Assembly (NCBI GenBank): GCA_013376995.1
Contig: JACAAZ010000019.1
Span: 1-64,000 of the forward strand
DNA: 64,000 bases
Direction: 5' to 3'
Source: Bacteroidota bacterium
Lineage (GTDB): Bacteria; Bacteroidota; Bacteroidia; Bacteroidales; UBA4417
Part shown: positions 56,056 through 64,000 of the stretch, piece after piece
Position numbering within the stretch: the stretch's first letter is position 1
Layout of the letters: each line of letters opens with the position of its first letter
Program-made: the position numbers and the translations under genes
Notes under the pieces: generated by a model
Seen by the model: only the letters and a program-made list of their open reading frames with translations
Databases searched by the model: none
What the model was told of the DNA's origin: nothing

Positions 56056-56889
56056 ATGAATACTAACAGAAATTTTCCTGTTCGGAAAACAGCACGATTA
56101 TCCGGATTTGACTACCGGACTCCCGGATTCTATTTTGTGACATTTTGTACTAAGAATAATATCCGCTACTTCGGCGAGGTGTTTGATAAGAAAATGATCT
56201 TATCAGAAACAGGTACATTGGCAAACAAGTATTGGCTTCAGATTCCCTTACATAATCGAGAGGTGAGGCTTGATGAATTTGTGATTATGCCTAATCATGT
56301 GCATGGGATAATAAGGATATTGGATGCTGAAGGGGATAATGAAGGATTTCCATGGCCATTTAGGAAGGCTATAGGAATAAATTATGAAAGCGGGATTTCA
56401 GATCCTATTCATCCATCCTCCATTGTACGGATGTTGCATTGCGACATCCGTACAATGGAAGAAATTGCCTCAGGATCAATAGAGGAAATTGCCTCAGGAT
56501 CAAAGAAGGAGATTGCATCAAAAGATTGGAATGAAAGATATGTCGATGTTGGGAATGAAGGCTTATTCAATCCGGTAATTGAGAGAATAGAAGAACAGAA
56601 TTTAATAGAATCTGAGCTTGAAAAATCAATAATCAAATGCCTTTACCCAGCACGGGAACCTGGTAAAAACCATGCTATGGCTAAGATCTCACCGAAAAAA
56701 GGATCCTTGTCAGCAATTATCCGTACCTACAAATCAGCAGTTTCCTATGATCTCCACAAAATGGGTATCAATTTTGCCTGGCATTGCCGGTTCTACGACC
56801 GGGTTGTCCGAAACCCTGAAGAGCTGGAAAGAATAAGATGGTATATCAGGAATAATCCTAAAAGGTGGGGGAATGACATATTAAAATGA
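56056..56889 (+). CDS. REP-associated tyrosine transposase-like (Y1_Tnp) protein, with internal insert
   Basis: The 277-residue protein has the Y1 transposase/RAYT layout: RLSGFDYRTPGFYFVTFCTKN near the N-terminus, the HxH metal motif in EFVIMPNHVHGIIRI (residues ~74-88), and a C-terminal WHCRFYDRVVRNPEELERIRWYIRNNPKRW. Typical family members are shorter; the extra residues (~95-190) include a segment encoded by a hairpin (56419-56459) and 8-residue tandem repeats (EEIASGSI-type). RAYT proteins nick REP hairpins and have been domesticated in many bacteria. No insertion-sequence ends or accessory genes are seen, so this is not an intact IS. Confidence 0.88.
   Translation: MNTNRNFPVRKTARLSGFDYRTPGFYFVTFCTKNNIRYFGEVFDKKMILSETGTLANKYWLQIPLHNREVRLDEFVIMPNHVHGIIRILDAEGDNEGFPWPFRKAIGINYESGISDPIHPSSIVRMLHCDIRTMEEIASGSIEEIASGSKKEIASKDWNERYVDVGNEGLFNPVIERIEEQNLIESELEKSIIKCLYPAREPGKNHAMAKISPKKGSLSAIIRTYKSAVSYDLHKMGINFAWHCRFYDRVVRNPEELERIRWYIRNNPKRWGNDILK
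56419..56459 (+). repeat. In-frame hairpin inside the Y1 transposase gene
   Basis: TCCATTGTACGGATGT (56419-56434) and ACATCCGTACAATGGA (56444-56459) are perfect 16-nt inverted repeats. The 9-nt centre can extend pairing by three more pairs (one wobble), leaving a 3-nt loop. It encodes SIVRMLHCDIRTM without disturbing the frame. Directly behind it lie 24-nt repeats (56458-56481, 56482-56505, and a decayed third). Confidence 0.85.
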
Positions 56890-56899
56890 ATACTGAAAT

Positions 56900-59233
56900 T
56901 TAGGGAACAACTATTTTGATGCTCTTCTGCCAGTTTTTACCGTTGAATATCATCTGGTAAATCCCTGGGATCCCGGGTTCGGGAATACTATATTCATTGG
57001 ATGAACCAAATGAATAGGATTTAATTTTCTGTCCATTGACAGAATAGATTGTCAAAGTTTCTGGATTAAAGCCAGGTTCAACATTGAATATATGTATGAA
57101 TCCATCTTGTGTAAATATTCTGAGATTTCGACCAGCAAATTCGGCTATATCTGCAGTGGCCAATTTATTACTGGTCAGGTCTACCCAGGTATTAATAATT
57201 TTCTTATCCACTGTAATAAAGGTTTCCTGGTCAGAAGCAATATTCCCGGAAAGGATAAGTTCACATTCATTTGGTCCCGTGTACAATACAGAATCAATGG
57301 AAATACCTGGTGGTGAATCATGCAGGCTGAAATACCCCTTCTTTAGCACAGGATTCCTGAAATAATCTCCCTGTATTCTGCAATAAATGATATTATTTTC
57401 TGCCTTTATAGATGCCATCGGTTGCAGAACTTTACCATTGATATGATAATCCATCCATGAAACCCGGTCCAGCAGGAAGTTTCTGAAATATGCAACCTCA
57501 TCTTCATAAGTATTGCCTTGCCAGTTATAATTCGGCCAAACATAAGTGCCCAATATAGGCCAGCGCTCATAATTCCTGATACGGGCCTCTTCGGTAAAGC
57601 TGGAAATGGAATCAATAATGGCATTGAGATGGATATTGCTTAGTTTGTCCTCGCGGAGCATCGTCCAACGGGTTTTGGTAAGATCTCTGAAATAAGGATC
57701 TTCCATCATTCTTTTCCACCAATAGATGATACTGTATTCTGAAGGGTAAACCATCTCGTAAAGCCAGCCGGTATAATCAATTCCAGGGTCCCAGTAATTC
57801 ACGTTTCCATAACCCAGGTTGAAATCCCATGCCGGACCTGCAAAGAGTTTGCCTCCATCACTATCCTTTTGTTTATGGAAATACGTGCTGTACCTGTATT
57901 TGTCAACCTCTTTTGAGATTTCGGAAAGTAACATGAAATCAACAAACGAGGGGGCGTCGAAGTACCTTAGGTAACCGGTTGCAGGATCTTTGAAAGTAGA
58001 TGCAATGAGTGCTTTTTCTCCATCAGCGACAAAGTTTTTGATATAGGTTCTTTGCTGTGTAACAATTTTTCCCTGATCAGGATAATAATACTGGAATGTG
58101 ATATCCATTGCATTGGGATATGAAGGGGAAGGTGCAGATAACCAGCCATCAGTACCATATTGAAAGTCGACGGGGATTTTATCCACACTGATGATATAAC
58201 CACCTGTAAGGTTATCTCCTGTAATTTCATCGGGATTCAGGGATGCAATGTCCACCCTGTTTTTGTCCTTCTTTATTTTTTCCTGTAATACATATATCCC
58301 TTTGTAATCATTGTTGATTACTAGCTCGCAGTAAATATTCCGCGTGCAATATTCTCCCATCCGACTCCCAATTTCATAGGATATCACATCGCGCATCAGG
58401 CTTTTATCTGTATATGGGGCATAAAGGATCCAGTCGTTTTCTTCCGGAAGTCCAAGCAGAGAAACATCCAGGTTTTCACCCAGGCTGTCGCGGGTCTCCA
58501 TTCCATAGCATTTCTTAGGGAACATCTGAGAGGACTGTCCCCTGATTTCTATGCCTATGTAACCATTGTAATCATTGAAAGGATCTCCCAGATGATTCCT
58601 GTTTCCAGCACTATTGTTGATAATTCCCAAATGAGCAGTTATTTTTGGATCATCAGGAATATTGGCTCCAAATGTATTTATGACCACCAGAGGAAGATTG
58701 GATTCCAATTGCAGCGGAGAAGAACTTTGCCTTGTGATGTCATCCAGGTACCATTCTTTTCCTGCTGTTGTTCCCAGGAAATCATAGAAGATCACCATAC
58801 GGGTGAAATTGTTGAATGGGAGTCCGATAAAATCGAAATTAAGGCGGTTCCACTGTCCTCCAATAGCTGTTAAGCGGAGTTCCTGCCAATCACTGGCATC
58901 GCTGTTCTCAAATTTCAGAACTACATCACCTCCACCAGCAGGAGGATAACAAAGAAGGGAGTATTTCGGGTATTCTTCAAAACTAACAACATAACCGAGG
59001 TTCAACAACATCAGGTCATAAGGTTCTGCTGTCGTGGTAAGCTTGATACAATAGGTTGAAGGGTTTATTGAATCCTGCACAGGATTGTTTACCACCTGTA
59101 TGGTACTTGACCAGGATTCCCAGTTGGCAGCAATTCCATCCCAATTCGACAGGGTGTCGGTCACCTGCGCATGCAATAGTTGAATGCTTGCTGATAATAT
59201 CAGAATGAAGCAGACACGGGTAATTTTCTTCAT
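56900..59233 (-). CDS. CotH-kinase-family secreted protein with C-terminal T9SS-like domain
   Basis: The ATG at 59231-59233 gives a 777-residue protein with signal peptide MKKITRVCFILILSASIQLLHAQ; the longer frame to 59368 adds 45 residues before it and is rejected. A carbohydrate-binding-like beta domain (~24-175) is followed by a CotH domain (~185-560: IGIEIRGQSSQMFPKKCYG, LRDVI-like LMRDVISYEIGSRMG, GIYVLQEKIKKDKNRV, GGYIISVDK, AGPAWDFNLGYGN). A T9SS-type sorting region is at ~690-777 (LRIFTQDGFIHI...PGIPGIYQMIF). CotH proteins are atypical protein kinases of spore coats and surface proteins. It is convergent with the transposase gene (10-nt gap). Confidence 0.85.
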   Translation of the reverse strand: MKKITRVCFILILSASIQLLHAQVTDTLSNWDGIAANWESWSSTIQVVNNPVQDSINPSTYCIKLTTTAEPYDLMLLNLGYVVSFEEYPKYSLLCYPPAGGGDVVLKFENSDASDWQELRLTAIGGQWNRLNFDFIGLPFNNFTRMVIFYDFLGTTAGKEWYLDDITRQSSSPLQLESNLPLVVINTFGANIPDDPKITAHLGIINNSAGNRNHLGDPFNDYNGYIGIEIRGQSSQMFPKKCYGMETRDSLGENLDVSLLGLPEENDWILYAPYTDKSLMRDVISYEIGSRMGEYCTRNIYCELVINNDYKGIYVLQEKIKKDKNRVDIASLNPDEITGDNLTGGYIISVDKIPVDFQYGTDGWLSAPSPSYPNAMDITFQYYYPDQGKIVTQQRTYIKNFVADGEKALIASTFKDPATGYLRYFDAPSFVDFMLLSEISKEVDKYRYSTYFHKQKDSDGGKLFAGPAWDFNLGYGNVNYWDPGIDYTGWLYEMVYPSEYSIIYWWKRMMEDPYFRDLTKTRWTMLREDKLSNIHLNAIIDSISSFTEEARIRNYERWPILGTYVWPNYNWQGNTYEDEVAYFRNFLLDRVSWMDYHINGKVLQPMASIKAENNIIYCRIQGDYFRNPVLKKGYFSLHDSPPGISIDSVLYTGPNECELILSGNIASDQETFITVDKKIINTWVDLTSNKLATADIAEFAGRNLRIFTQDGFIHIFNVEPGFNPETLTIYSVNGQKIKSYSFGSSNEYSIPEPGIPGIYQMIFNGKNWQKSIKIVVP

Positions 59234-59426
59234 TATAAAGCCTCTATGGGCAAAGGTAATAATTACGATTGCAGCATTAAGGTATTCATAAGGTTTATCA
59301 TAAAAGATATTCAGCCTTGTTAACTGAAATGAAAAGCCGATTGAAGACAATATGCCTTTTCGACGCAAGTGAAATCAGAATTGTTGAAAGTTTACCTTTT
59401 GAGCTATCCCGAATTGAATATTGAAA

Positions 59427-60095
59427 CTACAAATTCTTAGCTACATAATTCAACTCTATTCCAAAGCAAAAATTCCGCAATTTATATTGATTGTTAATCG
59501 ATAGCAAAGAGTCTTCAATTCGGAATCCCCACAATAAAGCATGTCTTTTTTTTGTTTTGTAAGGGATCTTTATCCTGCCAATCCATGAAATGTCATAATT
59601 CCTGAAACCACTTATGTTAGCTGTAACCTCTCTTTTCATTTCAGGATCATAATCCAGCCGGGAAGAGAACAATCGCGAGAATGCAAACCCCGTTTCAAAA
59701 GCGAATGCTTTGTCGCCCGATTTGCCGTGAAATACGCTGTTTGCTCCATACATAACAGGCAACTCGATATAGTCCAGGATTACCCTTTCAAATGATTGGG
59801 TGAAGATCTTGTTGATGTAACCAAACTTGCAACCTTTCCTCGTATATCTCAGTTCAAGGAGCCCATAGGTATCAATGTTGAAGTTGCATTTAACAAAAGG
59901 GCCGGCAGAGATCCCGGATGTAGCACTCCTGTTATAATCATCAAACCAGAATTTTTCTTTCTCTCCAAGGAAATCTGCTCTGTTGAGACCGGCAGTGAAT
60001 CCACCTTCAAAGGTAAATCGTTGTGCCGAAAGCTGGAAAGATAATGAAAGAATAATAGTAAGTGCCGCGATGGAAATGAAAACAGGGCGTATCAT
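59427..60095 (-). CDS. Small outer-membrane beta-barrel protein (PorT-like fold)
   Basis: The 222-residue protein has a signal peptide (MIRPVFISIAALTIILSLSFQLSAQ) and then alternating strands typical of eight-stranded barrels: FTFEGGFTAGLNRADFLG, ISAGPFVKCNFNIDTYGLLELRYTRKGCKFG, YIELPVMYGAN, RLEELNYV-type end FCFGIELNYV. Ligand or partner is unknown. It stands alone between the CotH gene and rubrerythrin, and a terminator for the upstream gene lies 60 nt before its start. Confidence 0.75.
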   Translation of the reverse strand: MIRPVFISIAALTIILSLSFQLSAQRFTFEGGFTAGLNRADFLGEKEKFWFDDYNRSATSGISAGPFVKCNFNIDTYGLLELRYTRKGCKFGYINKIFTQSFERVILDYIELPVMYGANSVFHGKSGDKAFAFETGFAFSRLFSSRLDYDPEMKREVTANISGFRNYDISWIGRIKIPYKTKKRHALLWGFRIEDSLLSINNQYKLRNFCFGIELNYVAKNL

Positions 60096-60154
60096 AAAAT
60101 CAATTAATATCTCTATAAATATACTTGAAAATTAGCGAATTAGTTTATTTTAAA

Positions 60155-60212
60155 CAAAATAAAAAAGGGCTATCCCTGGCCCGGAAGGTTCCTAAAGCCA
60201 AAGATAACCCTT
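60155..60212 (-). terminator. Predicted terminator downstream of rubrerythrin
   Basis: On the minus strand AAGGGTTATC (60203-60212) pairs with GATAGCCCTT (60165-60174) with one G-U wobble, followed by TTTTTATTTT. The 28-nt loop is long but can pair further (CTTTGG/CCAGG). It lies about 180 nt after the rubrerythrin stop. Confidence 0.65.
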
Positions 60213-60394
60213 GATAATTGTTTAAATTTTAGTCCTGTTTATTGATTGATAAATTTTTAGCTCTTTATCAATTATAAATCGCAGCAAAGAAATCAGTCAA
60301 ATCAGCGCAATCTGAGTCTCCCCGACGAGCTTTGGCAAACCTCGAATTCATGTGTAAACCCTCGAACTTCAGTGACAAACTAAGCAGATATTGC
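60213..60394. other. Gap after rubrerythrin with decayed repeat
   Basis: It contains AATCAGTCAAATCAGCGCAA near 60285-60304, a relative of the ACGCTGATT repeat at 43095. It also contains AGTCTCCCCGAC at 60315-60326, which resembles one arm (AGTCACCCCGAC) of the hairpin in the second transposase gene. No gene. Confidence 0.4.
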
Positions 60395-60973
60395 TTAGTA
60401 GTTTTCCGATTTTTCTTCAAAGTAAGCTTTCGGGTGCTGGCATGCCGGGCAGTTTTCAGGAGGATTGGGGCCTTCATGAACATAACCACAGTTTCGGCAT
60501 TCCCAACGGGTGGCTTCCTCTCGCTTGAATGCCTCGTTCTTTTCAAGCCTGCTTAAAAGTTTAAGATACCTTTTTTCATGTTCAGCCTCAACCTTAGCAA
60601 TGATCTTGAAGGCGGCTGCTATAGCAGGGAATCCTTCTTCCTTTGCAATTTCTGAAAACGTTGGATAAAGATCTGTCCATTCCTCGTTTTCTCCCATTGC
60701 AGCAGCTTTCAGATTCTCAGCTGTCGTTCCGATAATTCCTGCAGGATAGGAAGCTGTAATTTCTACTTCACCACCTTCCAGGAATTTGAAGAATCTTTTA
60801 GCATGTTGTTGTTCCTGCCAGGCAGTTTTTTCAAAAATAGCAGCGATTTGTTCATAGCCTTCATTTTTGGCAGCCTTTGCAAAAAACAGGTAACGGTTCA
60901 TAGCCTGTGATTCGCCTGCAAATGCCTTCAGAAGGTTCTTTTCAGTGCGGGTACCTTTGATGCTTTTTTCCAT
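60395..60973 (-). CDS. Rubrerythrin
   Basis: The 192-residue protein reduces peroxide in anaerobes and microaerophiles. It has a ferritin-like diiron four-helix bundle with the expected Glu residues (GESQAMNRYLFFAKAA near 21-36, AWQEQQHAKRFF near 53-64, EVEAEHEKRYL near 128-138) and a C-terminal rubredoxin-like Fe(Cys)4 site (CRNCGYVHEGPNPPENCPACQHP near 158-180). I chose the ATG at 60971-60973 (MEKSIKGT) over a TTG two codons earlier. Its presence fits an anaerobic or microaerobic lifestyle. Confidence 0.96.
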   Translation of the reverse strand: MEKSIKGTRTEKNLLKAFAGESQAMNRYLFFAKAAKNEGYEQIAAIFEKTAWQEQQHAKRFFKFLEGGEVEITASYPAGIIGTTAENLKAAAMGENEEWTDLYPTFSEIAKEEGFPAIAAAFKIIAKVEAEHEKRYLKLLSRLEKNEAFKREEATRWECRNCGYVHEGPNPPENCPACQHPKAYFEEKSENY

Positions 60974-61165
60974 AACCAATGATTTGATTAAGTGAATATT
61001 ATGATGGATTAAATATATTCTGGATTGAAGTTCTGAGAAGAGTAAAATTAGGGATTATCTACAAGAAGTGAGCATTTGAAAGTAGAGATTTTGTATCTTT
61101 ATTTCATTGTTTTGGATTGTATATATTGTTTTGATATCCAGTTTATTAATATTAATTATTCAACT

Positions 61166-61798
61166 ATGTTTTTTGAATCCACAGGATTGTACCATATTTA
61201 CAATCAAGGAAATAACAAACAGCTTATTTTCTTCAATCAGGGGAATTACTCCTTTTTCCTCAATAAAATTAAACTCTACATCAACCCCTTTGCAGACATT
61301 CTAGCATGGTGCCTGATGCCTAACCATTTTCATTTAATGATCTTTGTCAGGGATGTAGAAATGCCAGCTTCCTTTATTGTCGGAGTGACTCAAAGTCACC
61401 CCGACAATACTTCCGGAAGGATAAGGAAGATCACCCTCAATTCCAGCATCGGAATCATGCTTCGTTCTTACACACGAGCAATCAACAAACAGGAGAATCG
61501 AAGTGGAGCCCTTTTTCGTGAAGAAACGAAGGCAATATGTTTGAATGACTCCAAAGTGCTAAAAGATACCTGGTATACTGAAAATGGTTCAACTATCATT
61601 AAGGTAGAAATCCCGGAGTTCCAATATCCTCAGATTTGCTTCGACTATATTCACAATAATCCAGTGAGATCTGGAATTGTTAATAGCCCTGAAAAATGGC
61701 AACATTCTTCTTTTTCGGAAATTGTAAATTCAAAAAAAGACAGTGTTGTTAACCTGGACCTTGTCAAGGAGTTTGGTTTATTGACGGGGTCACTATAG
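61166..61798 (+). CDS. Y1-type (IS200-like) transposase-family protein
   Basis: From the ATG at 61166 the 210-residue protein starts MFFESTGLYHIYNQGNNKQLIF, the usual N-terminus of this RAYT-like group; a TTG at 61076 would add 30 non-conserved residues. The HxH motif is in WCLMPNHFHLMIFV (~47-60), the family tyrosine region in GIMLRSYTRAINKQ (~94-107), and FREETKAICL and YIHNNPVRSGIV follow. An in-frame hairpin (61376-61408) sits right after the HxH strand, and the stop codon lies in a second hairpin. No IS ends were found; it could be a domesticated single-copy gene. Confidence 0.85.
   Translation: MFFESTGLYHIYNQGNNKQLIFFNQGNYSFFLNKIKLYINPFADILAWCLMPNHFHLMIFVRDVEMPASFIVGVTQSHPDNTSGRIRKITLNSSIGIMLRSYTRAINKQENRSGALFREETKAICLNDSKVLKDTWYTENGSTIIKVEIPEFQYPQICFDYIHNNPVRSGIVNSPEKWQHSSFSEIVNSKKDSVVNLDLVKEFGLLTGSL
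61376..61408 (+). repeat. In-frame hairpin inside the second Y1 transposase gene
   Basis: ATTGTCGGAGTGACT (61376-61390) and AGTCACCCCGACAAT (61394-61408) are inverted repeats of 15 nt with one mismatch and a 3-nt CAA loop. They encode IVGVTQSHPDN immediately after the HxH strand. The arm AGTCACCCCGAC is shared, with one change, by the hairpin at the end of this gene. Confidence 0.83.
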
Positions 61799-61809
61799 TC
61801 ACCCCGTCA
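61782..61809 (+). repeat. Hairpin overlapping the stop codon of the second transposase gene
   Basis: TGACGGGGT (61782-61790) pairs with ACCCCGTCA (61801-61809); the inner ACT/AGT also pair around AT, with a C-C mismatch. It contains the TAG stop at 61796-61798. Its arm AGTCACCCCGTC matches the internal hairpin arm AGTCACCCCGAC. No T run follows, so it is REP-like and not a classical terminator. Confidence 0.75.
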
Positions 61810-61824
61810 GTGAACCAAAAATCG

Positions 61825-61832
61825 TACTTTTG
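61825..61832 (+). promoter_or_regulatory. TAnnTTTG promoter element of mfd
   Basis: TACTTTTG followed by CAGCAC lies 56 nt upstream of the mfd ATG and matches the primary promoter -7 element. The same TACTTTTGCAGC string precedes the ABC-F gene. No clear -33 TTTG. Predicted leader is about 50 nt. Confidence 0.6.
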
Positions 61833-61888
61833 CAGCACAATCAGCCGCTAACAAATTAAAATCTTGTTGGCGGCTTAAGGCAGTTTGC

Positions 61889-64000
61889 ATGAACGGAGAG
61901 AAAAACAAGAAAAAAGAAATCAAGGAACAGGGAGCCAATACTTCAGGGAAGGAATTACTGGCGTATTATTCAGAACACCGGTCATTTGAAAAATTGATCA
62001 ATGTTCTTCAAATAAACGAAGAGGAGAAAGGCTCCAATCCAAGGATATTCCTGGATGGCCTGGTCGGCTCCTCATTCTCGCTTTATATGGCTTCCTTCTT
62101 CTCCCAGCTGCCTGCTGTTCATCTGATTGTGATGGCCGACAAGGAATCTGCTGTTTACCAGAGCAATGACCTTGAAAACCTTCTTGGTGAAACCGAATTC
62201 AGTTTCCATAAAAAGCGCGTACTTCTGTTTCCCACTTCCTACAAGAGGCCATACGAAGTAGAAAAGACAGATAACAGCAATGTCCTGATGCGAACTGAGG
62301 TCTTAAAACGGGTAAGCACCCGTTCTTCAGATACCATCATTGTTACATACCCTGAAGCCCTTTCTGAAAAGGTAGTTACTAAAAAATACCTTGAAAAAGC
62401 TACCGTCAAGTTAAGAAAGGGAGAGTCTGTAGACCTGGATTTCATGTATGACCTGCTGGACCAATATGGCTTTGAAAGAGTTGATTTCGTAGCAGAACCC
62501 GGCCAGCTGGCATTCAGGGGAGGGATCATCGACGTATTTTCTTATACCAATGATTATCCTTACCGTATTGAATTTTCGGGGGAAATTGTGGAGTCCATCC
62601 GTTCGTTTGACCCGGCAACACAGCTTTCGGTGGATAAACTCGACCATATCACTATTGTCCCCAATGTCCAGGACCGCCAACTCCAGGAAAAAAGGGAATC
62701 CTTCCTTGAATTTCTCCCAAAAGGTAGCCTGCTTTGGCTTTATGATACAGGATTTACCCTCGACAGGCTGGAGCTGGAATTCGGTAAAGCCGAGAAGGCC
62801 TTTTCAGATCTTTCAGGGCCATTGGATCACCTGGAACCTTCCGAATTATTCATTGGGAAAGAGGAATTCCAACGAATCCTTGCAGATTTTCCCATTATTG
62901 AATTCGGGAAAAATGCCATGTTCAAATCGGGATTGAAGTTTGATTTCCAGGTTTCTCCCCAGCCTTCATTTAATAAGAACTTTGACCTGCTGCTCTCAAA
63001 CCTGGCCGAAAATACTTCTTCAGGCATACAGAATATTATACTGGCCGATAGCCCAAAACAGGTTGAAAGGATCTACACCATCCTCGATGACCTGGTAAAA
63101 AACCATCCAACTGAACATCAGCCCGAGGTGGCAGTCATCAACCTGTCCCTGCACGAAGGTTTCATTGATAAGGAAAGCAAACTTGCCTGCTATACGGATC
63201 ACCAGATTTTTGAAAGGTACCACAAATTCCACCTGGCCGAAAGCTTCAGTGGGAAACAGGCACTGACGCTCAAGGAATTATACGATCTTAAACCTGGAGA
63301 TTACGTCACTCATATTGATCATGGGGTAGGAAGGTATGACGGGCTTGAAAAAATCAATAACAACGGGAAATGGCAGGAAGCTATCCGAATTATTTACTCG
63401 CATGACGACCTGCTTTATGTAAGCATCCACTCCCTGCATCGTATTTCAAAGTATTCCGGCAAGGAAGGATATATGCCATCCCTTGACCGTTTGGGTTCGA
63501 ATGCCTGGAATAAGCTCAAAGCCAAAACCAAGGCGAGGGTTAAAGATATTGCCAAGGACCTCATCAAGCTTTATGCTGAACGCCGCGCTACCGATGGCTT
63601 TGCTTTCACTCCTGATACGTATTTGCAACATGAACTTGAAGCTTCATTTATCTACGAAGACACTCCTGACCAGGTGAAATCTACCCTGGATGTAAAAAAG
63701 GATATGGAAGCTCCGCACCCAATGGACAGGCTGGTATGCGGCGATGTTGGCTTTGGGAAAACAGAGATTGCCATCAGGGCTGCTTTCAAGGCTGTCGCAG
63801 ATAGCAAACAGGTGGCTTTGCTAGTTCCTACCACCATCCTTGCCCTTCAGCATTACAAGACTTTCCGTGACCGGCTTAAAGAGTTTCCCTGCCGTGTGGA
63901 TTATATCAACCGCTTCCGCTCAGCCCAGGAACAAAAACTTATGATGAAGGACCTTGAGGCAGGAAAAATTGACATCCTGATCGGTACTCATCGTTTGCTG
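61889..64000 (+). CDS. mfd: Transcription-repair coupling factor Mfd (N-terminal part, runs off the right edge)
   Basis: The frame from ATG 61889 is open to the end of the window, 704 residues. The UvrB-homology module is visible at ~100-270 (EPGQLAFRGGIIDVFSY, PYRIEFSGEIVESIRSFDPATQLS). The RNA-polymerase-interacting domain is at ~465-520 (LKPGDYVTHIDHGVGRYDGLEKI, LYVSIHSLHRISKYSG). The translocase starts near 600 with Walker A GDVGFGKTE at ~618-626 and the TTILALQHYKTF motif after it. Mfd removes RNA polymerase stalled at DNA lesions and recruits UvrA. The length so far is normal, and the C-terminal domains are outside. Confidence 0.96.
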   Translation, partial: MNGEKNKKKEIKEQGANTSGKELLAYYSEHRSFEKLINVLQINEEEKGSNPRIFLDGLVGSSFSLYMASFFSQLPAVHLIVMADKESAVYQSNDLENLLGETEFSFHKKRVLLFPTSYKRPYEVEKTDNSNVLMRTEVLKRVSTRSSDTIIVTYPEALSEKVVTKKYLEKATVKLRKGESVDLDFMYDLLDQYGFERVDFVAEPGQLAFRGGIIDVFSYTNDYPYRIEFSGEIVESIRSFDPATQLSVDKLDHITIVPNVQDRQLQEKRESFLEFLPKGSLLWLYDTGFTLDRLELEFGKAEKAFSDLSGPLDHLEPSELFIGKEEFQRILADFPIIEFGKNAMFKSGLKFDFQVSPQPSFNKNFDLLLSNLAENTSSGIQNIILADSPKQVERIYTILDDLVKNHPTEHQPEVAVINLSLHEGFIDKESKLACYTDHQIFERYHKFHLAESFSGKQALTLKELYDLKPGDYVTHIDHGVGRYDGLEKINNNGKWQEAIRIIYSHDDLLYVSIHSLHRISKYSGKEGYMPSLDRLGSNAWNKLKAKTKARVKDIAKDLIKLYAERRATDGFAFTPDTYLQHELEASFIYEDTPDQVKSTLDVKKDMEAPHPMDRLVCGDVGFGKTEIAIRAAFKAVADSKQVALLVPTTILALQHYKTFRDRLKEFPCRVDYINRFRSAQEQKLMMKDLEAGKIDILIGTHRLL

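Noticed and set aside
56056..61798. A composite transposon bounded by the two Y1 transposase genes
   Set aside because: The two proteins are diverged, their hairpins differ, and the genes between (CotH-like, barrel, rubrerythrin) look resident; no matching outer ends or target duplication were seen.

Overview
The window is a chromosomal segment of a Bacteroidota bacterium, most likely of the order Bacteroidales or a close relative. The evidence is: type IX secretion (T9SS) C-terminal sorting domains with YPNPA-type motifs on several giant surface proteins; a FecR anti-sigma factor with the C-terminal domain typical of this phylum; promoters of the form TAnnTTTG; almost no Shine-Dalgarno sequences; PKD-rich adhesins; and a pyrophosphate-type phosphofructokinase. 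No tRNA, rRNA, CRISPR array or intact insertion sequence was seen.

Layout. 1-3833 (minus) is the N-terminal part of a large PKD-type surface protein that runs off the left edge. 4165-9362 (minus) is housekeeping: ksgA, a TPR protein, serS and rplU-rpmA. 9528-10946 is an aldehyde dehydrogenase. 11189-17313 (plus) is an ECF sigma factor, then a FecR anti-sigma, an STN/beta-barrel protein and a secreted beta-helix protein. 18168-25727 is a 2519-residue T9SS-exported multidomain protein with codon use suggesting high expression. 25793-32045 holds an ABC-F ATPase and, on minus, a polyprenyl synthase, rfbA and an RND/MMPL exporter. 32288-34578 (minus) is a second ECF sigma / anti-sigma / beta-propeller module. 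34745-43069 holds a PPi-type phosphofructokinase, a PKD protein between two paralogous lipoproteins, aspartate kinase and fructose-1,6-bisphosphatase. 43215-45810 is a LuxR-type response regulator and TPR histidine kinase. 45943-55930 (plus) is a run of eight secreted proteins including two paralog pairs. 56056-61798 holds two REP-type (Y1) transposase genes around a CotH-like protein, a small beta-barrel protein and rubrerythrin. 61889-64000 is the start of mfd.

The main find is a 30-nt motif (TTGTAGGGGTAAA ... TCGATTGTCT) at three places: between the first ECF sigma gene and its FecR anti-sigma, in the gap before the 2519-residue protein, and upstream of the left-edge PKD protein. I infer that this is the promoter read by the ECF sigma at 11189. 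The sigma would then control its own anti-sigma/sensor operon and two giant exported surface proteins, forming a small trans-envelope regulon whose outer-membrane sensor is an STN domain on a porin-like barrel and not a TonB-dependent transporter.

Two further layers stand out. First, heptanucleotide-phased repeat arrays abut the start codons of fbp and of the ECF sigma gene. A related array near ksgA mixes 7-nt units with 25-nt units that carry a CCGTCA/TGACGG palindrome, and the same pair of units recurs in inverted orientation near aspartate kinase. Second, both Y1 transposase genes carry long hairpins inside their reading frames at the equivalent place, just after the catalytic HxH strand.
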